From: Stutzerimonas kunmingensis
GTDB lineage: Bacteria; Pseudomonadota; Gammaproteobacteria; Pseudomonadales; Pseudomonadaceae
NCBI RefSeq assembly: GCF_002929225.1
Contig: NZ_PISM01000020.1
Location: 1 to 64,000 of the forward strand
Length of the DNA: 64,000 nt
Reading direction: 5' to 3'
This document shows positions 1 through 7,707 of this stretch, piece after piece. The position numbers and the translations under genes are program-made. Numbering within the stretch: the first letter of the stretch is position 1; the number at the start of each line of letters is the position of its first letter. The notes beneath the pieces were generated by a model that was given only the letters and a program-made list of their open reading frames with translations, searched no databases and had not been told where the DNA came from.

Positions 1-260
1 GTGAATTCGTGGCCCATAGGGATGCCGGCAAAACGCAGGCTGATGTTGCCGCCGATGCGGTTGAGCGAGAACGACGGCTTGCGTGCATCGTCGCCGTCGG
101 TCTTCAGAGTGATCTTGTCGCTGAGCTCGGCGATGTCCTGCAGCAGGCTCAGCATTTCCCGGGATTTCTCGCCGTCATCGAGGGACGCGACGATCTCGAA
201 GGGCTGGGTGACCTTCTCCAGGTAGGCTTTCAACTGGGTCTTGAGATTGGTGTCCAACAT
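1..260 (-). CDS. ahpF: Alkyl hydroperoxide reductase subunit F, N-terminal part (partial)
   Basis: Only the first 86 codons are in the window; the gene runs off the left edge. The translation starts [17 protein letters not shown] and continues into [16 protein letters not shown] sequence (seen as [13 protein letters not shown]), which matches the N-terminal thioredoxin-fold domain of AhpF. AhpF is the NADH-dependent flavoprotein that re-reduces the peroxiredoxin AhpC. The start ATG is preceded by GAGGA at a normal distance. The CxxC motifs and the FAD/NAD domains lie outside the window. In pseudomonads ahpC normally sits just upstream; here the upstream space holds an ahpC-style terminator but no ahpC gene. 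Confidence 0.85.
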   Translation of the reverse strand, partial: MLDTNLKTQLKAYLEKVTQPFEIVASLDDGEKSREMLSLLQDIAELSDKITLKTDGDDARKPSFSLNRIGGNISLRFAGIPMGHEF

Positions 261-409
261 TGGCAACTGTCCTCGTGAACTATGGTGGCCCGGAGGGCTC
301 GGTAAGGTGATGAATCTCGAATGAAGCAACCTTACGCCGGAAAGGGATTATTTCGAAATTGATTAAAACAGTCAGTTCGATTTAGACAGCCTATCCCTAA
401 AAACAAAAA

Positions 410-430
410 CCCCGACCTTGTGAGTCGGGG
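410..430 (-). terminator. Rho-independent terminator (left over upstream of ahpF)
   Basis: A 7-bp perfect stem, CCCCGAC/GTCGGGG, with a 7-nt loop is flanked by T-rich runs on both strands. Read on the minus strand it is followed by TTTTTGTTTTT, so it would end a minus-strand transcript arriving from the right. That is where ahpC would be expected, but no such gene is there now. It could also act on the plus strand (TTCTGTTTTT). Confidence 0.7.
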
Positions 431-802
431 TTCTGTTTTTGTTGCCTTGGTCTGGAACGGCGGCGAACGTGTCGACGGGCAACAAACCTGTCATCCACCA
501 TCATAGTAAAATCAATGACTTACGCGCGAAACGGGCACGATTATTGGCATGATTGAGCCAGATAAAGTGGCATTTTTCGTCGAAATGACCGGAATAAATG
601 GCATTTTCCGTAAGCCCCTGAAACGAGCCGGTCGCAGCACTACATTTCGGTAAGACAGCGGACGTGCTGGAGGAAGGCCTCAAGCCACGCCCTGGATTGA
701 CAACCTGTCAATGGAACCCAGATTACGGTGAATCCACCGCATAGGAAACAGCCACTTTCCACCTCCGACGGACGGAAAGCTTGGTGGCGGTTTAAGGGCT
801 CA
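431..802. other. Gene-free stretch with possible insertion-sequence debris
   Basis: No coding sequence is convincing here. The open frames on the minus strand have no recognisable protein content. The only structure is the pair of direct repeats at 562-610. Confidence 0.5.
562..610. repeat. Two direct repeats resembling a transposon end
   Basis: ATAAAGTGGCATTTTTCG (562-579) and ATAAATGGCATTTTCCG (594-610) are near-identical and spaced 32 bp start to start. Spaced repeats of this kind are typical of transposase-binding sites at the ends of IS21-like or Mu-like elements. No transposase is adjacent, so this would be a relic. Confidence 0.4.
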
Positions 803-3190
803 TTAGCCCTTTGCCAACAGCTCCATTGAGCTGGACGAATCAGCAAATCGATAGCCCATCGCCTTGTAACCCGCTTGGCGCTTGCTCCACATACGCAGCA
901 AAGCAGGATGTCCGGCATCAATGAAGTCGATGATGCGCACATCAGCCTTACTCGCATGTTCCCGGTGCAGGCGGCCCGCATACTGCTGGAGAGTGCCCTT
1001 CCAGGAAACCGGCATGGCCAATACCAAAGTATCCAATGCCGGATGGTCGAACCCCTCTCCGACCAGTTTCCCAGTCGCCAGGATCACCCGTGGTGCATCG
1101 GGTGGCAGTGCTTGCAACTCGCCGATTAGGGCAGTGCGCTGCTTCTTGGACAACCGCCCATGCAGCGTAAATAGATTCTCGACCCGGCCAACCAGCTGCT
1201 CCTCAATGGCACTGAGGTGATCCGTTCGCTCTGTCAGCACCAGGATCTTCCGGCCTTGGTCAAAAGCCTCTCCGACCTCGACAACAACCTTGGCTGTTCG
1301 CTCCGTGTCGTTGCACACCTGCAAGAAAACATCCTGGATGCCTGCTCCTTCAGGCATGACGATTGGTCGTGACAACCACTGAGGAGTCACGGCCAAATCA
1401 GTAGGAGCACTCTCGGGCCGGCTCGCGGTATGCCGAATGGGCCCGCACTGCATGAAGATAATCGGCTGCTTACCATCACGACGTATGGGTGTAGCAGTCA
1501 TCCCCACCACATATTTAGCCCCAGTAGCCTTGAGGAGGGCCTCGAACGAAAAGGCTGACAGGTGGTGGCACTCATCTACGATGATTAGCCCGTAGTTTTT
1601 CACCTGCTCGCTGACTTCGCCCTGCCGCGACAAGGACTGCATTACTGCAATATCGATGATGCCTGTCGGCTTGGTCTTACCACCGCCGATGGTGCCGACT
1701 TTCGTTTTGTCTGCACCCAGAAACGCCTGCAACCGCTCCTTCCACTGCTGGAGCAACTCCGTCCGGTGCACCAGCACCAGCGTGTTCACACCACGCCGGG
1801 CAATCAGCGCGGCAGCCGTGACGGTTTTTCCAAAAGCAGTGGGCGCACAGAGGACGCCGGTGTCGTGCGCCAACATGCCTTCGAGAGCAGCCTCTTGATC
1901 CGGGCGTAGCGTGCCCGCAAAGTGGACATCGATGGGCTCTCCAGCGAAGCGCTCATCGTGCAGCACCAGCTCAATCCCGTTGTCATGCAGCAATGCCCGC
2001 ACGTCATCCAGGCAGCCACGGGGCAAGGCAATATGCTGGGGAAAGTTTTCCGCGCAACCAATGATCCGGGGCTTGTTCCACACAGGCAGACGCATGGCCT
2101 GTGCCTTGTAGAATTCGGGGTTCTGAAAGGCCGCCAAGCGGATGAGCTTGTTGACCAATGGCTGGGGCAGTTCGGACTTGTCGAAATAGATCTGGTTGGC
2201 CAGGGTAACGTTCACTGACTCGGGTAACGGACAAGCCAACTTCTGAGTCTTTTCCGCTGTGCGCTGCCAGGGTTTCGACTCCTCGTCATCCGCTACTGCG
2301 GTGACATCCAACGGATGCCGACCTCCAGTGGCCAGCAGGGTTTTCGGCGCAATATCCTGCACGGGCATAGGCTGAATGCTGGCCAGAAATGCCCATTGGT
2401 CGGGATAGGCCACCAACGTCTCATCGGCAAAAACACTGCCGTTGAGCGCGCGAGCTCGCTTCTGCAAGGGCAAGGCAATCAAGTTACCAAAGCCGCCTTT
2501 GGGCATGCTGTCCTGATTTGGAAACAGTCGGTCATACGAGCTCAGCGTCAGTTGCCGGGTGCGCTCGCAGGTATGACTGATGATCGCGGAGCCGAGCAGG
2601 CGCGCCTCATAGGCGGGGACATTACGCTCGAAGAAAATCCAGGCATGCGCCCCGTTACCGGAGCGGGAAATCTCCAGGGCCACCGGCACACCCAACTCGC
2701 GGCAAGACTGAGCGAACGCCATGACATCCGCGCGCCAATCGGCCTCGTCAAAATCCACTGCCAGGAAGTAGCAGGTGTCGTCTGGCAGCAACGGGTAAGC
2801 GCCGATAACAATCTCTCCCGCCAGATGCTTGTAGAGCACCTGATCAGTCAGCGGCAGGAGTTGGCGGAACGAGCAATCTCCGCACTTGATCCGTGGCTTC
2901 TCACACACGCCTGGACGCCATTCATTGGCGCACGCCGGTGAGTAGCCCGATTTACCGGCCTTGCTTTCCCAGCGCACGGGAAACACATCGGCACGGCCCC
3001 GAAACAGTCGCCTGAACAACGCCAACTTGGCATCCGTGTCGAGACTCGAACTTATCAGTGGAGGCGGGCTAGTCGGTTCAACTAGCGGCGGCTCGTCAGG
3101 CAAGCGCCACTCAACACCATGCGCGTCCAACAGCGCGATCAACCGCGCATTTTCGGCCCGTAGATGCTCAAGCAGATCATCACCACTCAT
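803..3190 (-). CDS. TOTE-type archaeo-eukaryotic primase fused to a superfamily 2 helicase
   Basis: A 795-residue, two-part protein. Residues about 55-240 match the primase-like (AEP) domain of TOTE-type conflict proteins: a Cys cluster (C87, C96, C103, C106) suggests a zinc site, AVDFDE near 144-149 supplies acidic catalytic residues, and SGNGAHAW near 177-184 holds the conserved His. Residues about 430-795 are a DEAD/DEAH helicase: Walker A TAFGKT (451-456), DECHH (539-543), TAT (565-567) and a late motif ending AGRLHR. The family is linked to conflict with mobile DNA; that role is inferred. It is a complete single gene, preceded in transcription by relBE with about 45 bp between. Start ATG at 3190 has no strong ribosome site visible but agrees with the domain start. 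Confidence 0.8.
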   Translation of the reverse strand: MSGDDLLEHLRAENARLIALLDAHGVEWRLPDEPPLVEPTSPPPLISSSLDTDAKLALFRRLFRGRADVFPVRWESKAGKSGYSPACANEWRPGVCEKPRIKCGDCSFRQLLPLTDQVLYKHLAGEIVIGAYPLLPDDTCYFLAVDFDEADWRADVMAFAQSCRELGVPVALEISRSGNGAHAWIFFERNVPAYEARLLGSAIISHTCERTRQLTLSSYDRLFPNQDSMPKGGFGNLIALPLQKRARALNGSVFADETLVAYPDQWAFLASIQPMPVQDIAPKTLLATGGRHPLDVTAVADDEESKPWQRTAEKTQKLACPLPESVNVTLANQIYFDKSELPQPLVNKLIRLAAFQNPEFYKAQAMRLPVWNKPRIIGCAENFPQHIALPRGCLDDVRALLHDNGIELVLHDERFAGEPIDVHFAGTLRPDQEAALEGMLAHDTGVLCAPTAFGKTVTAAALIARRGVNTLVLVHRTELLQQWKERLQAFLGADKTKVGTIGGGKTKPTGIIDIAVMQSLSRQGEVSEQVKNYGLIIVDECHHLSAFSFEALLKATGAKYVVGMTATPIRRDGKQPIIFMQCGPIRHTASRPESAPTDLAVTPQWLSRPIVMPEGAGIQDVFLQVCNDTERTAKVVVEVGEAFDQGRKILVLTERTDHLSAIEEQLVGRVENLFTLHGRLSKKQRTALIGELQALPPDAPRVILATGKLVGEGFDHPALDTLVLAMPVSWKGTLQQYAGRLHREHASKADVRIIDFIDAGHPALLRMWSKRQAGYKAMGYRFADSSSSMELLAKG

Positions 3191-3234
3191 CGTGCCGAGA
3201 CCACCTTTCAGTCATAGGGGAACAGCTGAGCCCA

Positions 3235-3522
3235 CTATTTAAGACGCTCGGCTGCCTTGCGATAGGCCTGCTCACGCTCACGGCGATCAACCGCGACCAC
3301 AAACACCACCACCTCGTGGTCAAGCACCTGGTACACCAGGCGATAACCACTGCTGCGCAGCTTGATCTTGTAGCAGTCCGGCAGCGAATGGAGCCGATTG
3401 GCTTCAATGCGCGGATTCAGCAACACCTCAGCGAGCTTTTTCTTCAGCTGCTGGCGAACGGTATCACCCAGTTTTTGCCATTCCTTCAGTGCCCGCGCAT
3501 CAAACTCAAGGCTATAGATCAT
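3235..3522 (-). CDS. RelE/ParE-family toxin
   Basis: A 95-residue protein with the RelE fold signature: an N-terminal FDARALKEWQKL helix, then YKIKLRSSGYRLVYQV and VVFVVAVDRRERE. RelE toxins are ribosome-dependent mRNA endonucleases; ParE members poison gyrase instead. The sequence is nearer to RelE (the KIKLR...YRLVY core). I chose the ATG at 3522, which overlaps the 3' end of the antitoxin gene by 11 bp, rather than the one three codons earlier. The overlap gives the usual translational coupling of antitoxin and toxin. Confidence 0.85.
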   Translation of the reverse strand: MIYSLEFDARALKEWQKLGDTVRQQLKKKLAEVLLNPRIEANRLHSLPDCYKIKLRSSGYRLVYQVLDHEVVVFVVAVDRREREQAYRKAAERLK

Positions 3523-3751
3523 CCAACGCAACCTTCACGCGCTGCGGAGCGGCCAGGCGTTCACGAACCGTAGCGATTAACGCTTCATCTTCCTCGGTCA
3601 TCAGCACCGGGCGAAATGGCAGCTGTCCGCGCTCGGCCACATACTGCAAAGCCTGGCGCATCAGTTCAGAGGGGGTGACGCCGAGCTTTTCCAGCTCCTG
3701 GTAAGCACGCGCCTTAAGCTCGTCGTCGATGCGGATATTGATGGACGCCAT
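3512..3751 (-). CDS. RelB/DinJ-family antitoxin
   Basis: A 79-residue protein starting MASINIRIDDELK, a ribbon-helix-helix DNA-binding N terminus typical of RelB/DinJ antitoxins, followed by SELMRQALQYVAE. The acidic C-terminal half should wrap the toxin. It is the first gene of the pair and would autorepress the operon. The open frame extends further upstream, but that extension is not protein-like and the internal ATG at 3751 fits the family length. Confidence 0.85.
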   Translation of the reverse strand: MASINIRIDDELKARAYQELEKLGVTPSELMRQALQYVAERGQLPFRPVLMTEEDEALIATVRERLAAPQRVKVALDDL

Positions 3752-4326
3752 GGTGCGGCCCTCACTGTAATGACATTCGTATTTACAGTGACAGGGTAGC
3801 CGTCGTTTGGCAAGCGGGTTGGCACCCCCGCCAGTAACACACCGACCAAGTGCCTCCTGACTGCGGCACCACACCCCAGGTGCTCGGTAGCCACATAATG
3901 CTGAAGTGGTCGCCAGCACCCTGTCCGCAGCGGGGCACTATTGAACATAGCGCCCGTTATGCGCACCCCACAGCTCGGGAATCTATTAACGTATTTGTTA
4001 ATACATGAATCGAGTAGCACGCCTGCTCCACCCCGCACAAAACCCGTAGACGCAGCGGCCAGCGCCTCAGGCTTGCAGGGGAGTGGCCACATGCCCGCCC
4101 CCTTTTTTCAGGCAACAAAAAACCCGCCGAAGCGGGTTCTTTCCTGACCATCCAACATCCTGTCGATGCGTCCTAGCAATGGCCAATCATCCTTGATGCC
4201 GAGCACATCCGTTGCTCAGTGGATGGAGCTAGATTAGTGCCCACAAGGCCATGCAGGAAGCGGCCAACACCGTCAGGCCATGTAAGCCATTCGCTATAGC
4301 AGCTCTATGTGGTCTCAGCGAAAAGG
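3752..4326. other. Intergenic stretch without a supported gene
   Basis: This 575-bp stretch holds the relBE promoter region at its left, and one terminator at 4121-4138. The open frames here (for example 3941-4147) have no recognisable content and overlap the terminator. Confidence 0.5.
4121..4138 (-). terminator. Rho-independent terminator on the minus strand
   Basis: A 7-bp stem AACCCGC/GCGGGTT with a 4-nt loop is followed on the minus strand by TTTTTTG. It lies about 190 bp beyond the stop of the NYN gene at 4327 and may end that transcript. Confidence 0.7.
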
Positions 4327-5121
4327 TTAGGCCACTGAAGTAGCAGATCGCCTCTTGTACCTAATCTGAGGGTGATTGTTAACTCGCTTCATCTCGAAAA
4401 GATCGATGGCCGCAAAAAGGTCTACCAACCGTGGATAACCGTAGTTCCGGGCATCGAACGAAGCCTGATTACCGATCCGACTACCCACCGTTGCCAAAGA
4501 GGCCCAGCCATCTTCGCTCTCTGCATATGCGACCGCGTTGCGAAGCAGATTCATTAGCTTGGTATCACCTTTGAGTTCCTTGCAGGTTTTTCTCTCAGGA
4601 GCAGGCACGAGCCCTGAGTCTTCAACTGCCAAGCTTTTTTCCAGATGCGTGATCAGAGCACCAACCTGGTCATCCGTCAGCTCTGGTTGATCAACATACA
4701 GAAATCGTGAGCACGCATTCACGAAAGGCTCAGGCGTTTTGCGTTCACCAAAACCCACGACTTGCTTGCCTTCGGCCCGCAGTCGCATGACTAGTGGGGT
4801 GAAATCGCAGTCGGACGAAACCAAACAGAAGACATCGACGGGCTTATTGAACAGCACATCCATGGCATCAACAGCCATGGCCATGTCCGTCGCGTTCTTA
4901 CCTTTAACCAGATCGAACTGCTGAATCGGCTGAATTGCATGCTCATGCAGCACTTTGCCCCATGGATCCAGGCATGGGTTCTTCCAGTTGCCATAGGCTC
5001 GGCGAATGGACACCGAACCGTAGGAAGCGAGTTCAGCGAGAACGTCCCCTATCTTGCGGCTTGGCGCATTGTCAGCATCAATGAACATGGCGACATTCAG
5101 GTTTTGCGGCTGAGCACTCAT
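4327..5121 (-). CDS. NYN-domain (LabA/DUF88-like) putative RNase with C-terminal LOTUS/OST-HTH domain
   Basis: A 264-residue protein. The N-terminal part has the PIN-like NYN nuclease pattern: NVAMFIDADNA with two Asp near the start, then KNATDMAMAVDAMD, and VSSDCDFTPLVMRLRAEGKQ. These acidic residues bind metal in the family, so RNase activity is likely but not shown here. Residues about 185-255 (LMNLLRNAVAYAESEDGWASL... followed by GYPRLVDLF) fit a LOTUS/OST-HTH RNA-binding domain, a known partner of NYN domains. Its start overlaps the stop of the upstream gene by 4 bp (ATGA), so the two are translated together. Confidence 0.8.
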   Translation of the reverse strand: MSAQPQNLNVAMFIDADNAPSRKIGDVLAELASYGSVSIRRAYGNWKNPCLDPWGKVLHEHAIQPIQQFDLVKGKNATDMAMAVDAMDVLFNKPVDVFCLVSSDCDFTPLVMRLRAEGKQVVGFGERKTPEPFVNACSRFLYVDQPELTDDQVGALITHLEKSLAVEDSGLVPAPERKTCKELKGDTKLMNLLRNAVAYAESEDGWASLATVGSRIGNQASFDARNYGYPRLVDLFAAIDLFEMKRVNNHPQIRYKRRSATSVA

Positions 5122-6323
5122 ACGAAACTCCCTGTAGTTGAATCCATCATGCCGAAAGCGCCCTTACTACCAATACTGCGGAACAGTTCAGCCGCCTGCC
5201 TCTTGGCCTCAGCCTCTTCAGCAGAACTGATGGGCTCCAGTTCTACGCCCTCATCCCCAGCGACATAGAGCGGGCCACCTTGATCATCGTCGTACTCTTG
5301 ATCGGCATACATGCCACCGTCGTGGTATGCCCTCATCGAGCTATTCCGGAGATCGCGACCGAGCATCTCTGATAAGAAAACCCAGACCCAGCCTTGGAAT
5401 ATATTTTCCGAATCGATGTGATCGATCAGGTGACGCATGGCTTGCAGGTCACCCTGTCTAGCCGCTTGGATGCACCAATGCTTTGACATCGCAGGCTGAC
5501 CACACTGCGCCGCTAAATCAGCAATCCGCATCGGTTCACTGAAGGAAGAAAGAGCAAAAACCCGACTGAGTAGCGCTTGATCTCCGGTTTTTTCTGCAAG
5601 ATCGACAACCGCTTCATCGAAACCCAATAAAGCTGCTTGTTCGAGATGAAAATCAGATTTCGATATCCGCTCACGATCTGCCAGGGCGGCTTGCGCCCAC
5701 TCCAGCTCGACGCCCTTAAGCTCTTTTCCAAGCTCCCACTGCTTGAGCCAATAGTCGTCACCAGGACTGGGATCATGCTCATCCAAAATCCCACCTCGCC
5801 CGTAAATAAGCGCAAGTGCGTAATGAGCCAAGGCATTCCCTCGGCCTGCCGCAGCATCCAGCCCATCGAAAAGAAGATCTAGCCGATCCTCGTCCAACCA
5901 AAGCTCTTTTCGAGAGTGAGCAACCTCGAAACCATCATCACCATCGTCGTCAGGATCATCGTAATAGTCATCGAGATAGCGTTCCCCGATATCGCCGCTC
6001 CTTACAGAGGCAAGCACGAACGAGAGGGGCACAGCTGCAAATCGATGCAGACTGACGAAGTGCAATATTGCAGAGCCTGCTGCCTCTGCAACGTCTGCAT
6101 AGCCCAGGTCAATCAGACGCTGATGCAGAAGCAGCAAACGCTCGCTGGAGATTTCAGGCTCGTCATCCAGCGTGGCAAATACATGATGGGAATTCAGCGA
6201 AGCACTGGACTTAAATCCATTGCATGCAGCTAAAAGCTCATAGACATGGCTCTGCTTGAATTGCTGACCGGTTGCGGAATTTAGATGCTGCTTCGCGGAA
6301 AACGCGAGTTCTTTGATAGCCAT
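5118..6323 (-). CDS. Sel1-like repeat protein of unknown function
   Basis: A 401-residue protein, probably cytosolic, without signal peptide or membrane helix. Several stretches look like Sel1/TPR helix pairs, for example AAAGRGNALAHYALALIYGRGG and later AARQGDLQAMRHLI. A very acidic patch (DDYYDDPDDDGDDG) lies near residue 125. I chose the ATG that gives MAIKELAFSAKQHL; a start seven codons earlier is also possible. It is the first gene of a two-gene unit with the NYN protein. Its job is unknown; repeat proteins of this type usually act as scaffolds. Confidence 0.65.
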   Translation of the reverse strand: MAIKELAFSAKQHLNSATGQQFKQSHVYELLAACNGFKSSASLNSHHVFATLDDEPEISSERLLLLHQRLIDLGYADVAEAAGSAILHFVSLHRFAAVPLSFVLASVRSGDIGERYLDDYYDDPDDDGDDGFEVAHSRKELWLDEDRLDLLFDGLDAAAGRGNALAHYALALIYGRGGILDEHDPSPGDDYWLKQWELGKELKGVELEWAQAALADRERISKSDFHLEQAALLGFDEAVVDLAEKTGDQALLSRVFALSSFSEPMRIADLAAQCGQPAMSKHWCIQAARQGDLQAMRHLIDHIDSENIFQGWVWVFLSEMLGRDLRNSSMRAYHDGGMYADQEYDDDQGGPLYVAGDEGVELEPISSAEEAEAKRQAAELFRSIGSKGAFGMMDSTTGSFV

Positions 6324-6843
6324 GAAACCATCCTCATAGCCCAACCGTTAGGAGCACGTGGCACACGTTTAAGCCCCAGACGACTAGGCTTTGAAGGTTT
6401 CAGATATCAACAAGAGGAGGGCAAAACAAAAAGCCTTTTTTAACTCGTGTGCAAGTTGGGCGGGCGCCTGCGACAGATTCTAGCTAGCAATCTGCCGCAA
6501 AGTCGAGCATGGCGCCACTGTCAGATTGTTCTGAAGAATCCACGCACAAGCCACAAACGAATATCGTCCAGATTTTAAGAAATTATGGCTCAGCAATAAT
6601 TGAGCATTTTTTGAGCTATCGCCGTCATCGGGTGATTGAATTTTATCGCTGAGCCGCATTTCGGAAGCGGGCCATACTTCCTGCCTATGTTCAAACGTAG
6701 CAATCCCCAGTCGCTGATCACCAGGCATCTGAAGATCCGGCCCGCGCAAAGGCCTGGGATAAATACACGGAGTGCAGAAAAAGTTTCTTCGAAGCAGGGG
6801 AAAACCGGAAAGTCGAACTGTCCCGGCGTTCTTGGTCTCCACC
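6324..6843. other. Intergenic stretch without a supported gene
   Basis: About 520 bp between the Sel1-like gene and the Nmad3 gene. A long minus-strand frame (6480-6968) runs through it but overlaps the 3' end of the Nmad3 gene and has no recognisable content. I see no clear terminator. Confidence 0.5.
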
Positions 6844-7707
6844 TCAGTTGCTGGATGGAATCGACTCGAGCAGGGACAGAATCCACTGAATAGGAGCGTC
6901 CTGCCCCTGCGTGTCAAAGACGAACTCTTGCCCTCTGGCCACACTGTTGAGCAAACACTCATCACCAACTATGCGCCATCGACGTGCATCACCGTGATAA
7001 CTCAGCTGTGAGCGTCCATCTACTGGAGCCAAAAAGCTTGGCAGCCTCCAGCTAGTTTGGGCATTACTCTCGGGGGCTGTCAGCACCAATCTCTCATCAA
7101 AATTTGTGAATACACCTGAACCTAGAGCATGGGTGTGAGCACCGCCAACAACTAGCTGATCTGTTGACTCATACAGGGTATTGGATGCATCTGGGGAGTA
7201 TGCGAAATGCGGGTGATAGCGCGCCCAATGCATTTCATCACTTGGGAGTTCATCAACCTTGTGAATCCGCCCAATCTGCATCCAACCCCAGATGATATGG
7301 CGTGCCCGTTCCGCTCTTTTGAAGCGCCAGCCTTCTGCCGTCTGCTCAACAGGTCTGAACGATCCAAAGAACAGAAAAACATCACCGGCTTGAACGCCCT
7401 GCTTGCGAAGGTGCCCTTGGGCACTACCCATCTGTCCCAATAAAGGTTTCCAACCAGGCGACCGTGGTAGGGAATCAGCGCGCAGATCTGGATCCAAGTG
7501 AGCGAAATGGCGACTCCGCTTGGCATCGCCTGTGAGCTCTACAATCAGATCACCAACGTTCATATCCCCAAACGACAGGTCTTGATAGGCAATGGGCGAG
7601 CCTTTATCCGGAATAGGCAATGAAAGCATGCGCCCATCCGGAAAAATCGGGCTTGGACACCCCCCTGCCGTGGAATCAAAACCTTTTCGACTCAGGATGA
7701 CGCGCAT
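6844..7707 (-). CDS. Nucleotide-modification-associated domain 3 (Nmad3) protein
   Basis: A 287-residue protein beginning MRVILSRKGFDSTAGGCPSP, followed by DGRMLSLPIPD; this start is what I recognise as Nmad3, a domain named from its association with genes for modified DNA bases. The biochemical activity is not established. The chosen ATG overlaps the stop of hsdM by one base (TGATG), so it is translated directly after the methylase. A longer start five codons upstream would overlap hsdM more and is less likely. The pairing suggests that the methylase and this protein act on the same DNA modification. Confidence 0.7.
   Translation of the reverse strand: MRVILSRKGFDSTAGGCPSPIFPDGRMLSLPIPDKGSPIAYQDLSFGDMNVGDLIVELTGDAKRSRHFAHLDPDLRADSLPRSPGWKPLLGQMGSAQGHLRKQGVQAGDVFLFFGSFRPVEQTAEGWRFKRAERARHIIWGWMQIGRIHKVDELPSDEMHWARYHPHFAYSPDASNTLYESTDQLVVGGAHTHALGSGVFTNFDERLVLTAPESNAQTSWRLPSFLAPVDGRSQLSYHGDARRWRIVGDECLLNSVARGQEFVFDTQGQDAPIQWILSLLESIPSSN

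Noticed and set aside
6480..6968. 162-codon minus-strand frame
   Set aside because: Overlaps the end of the Nmad3 gene by about 125 bp and shows no protein-like features.
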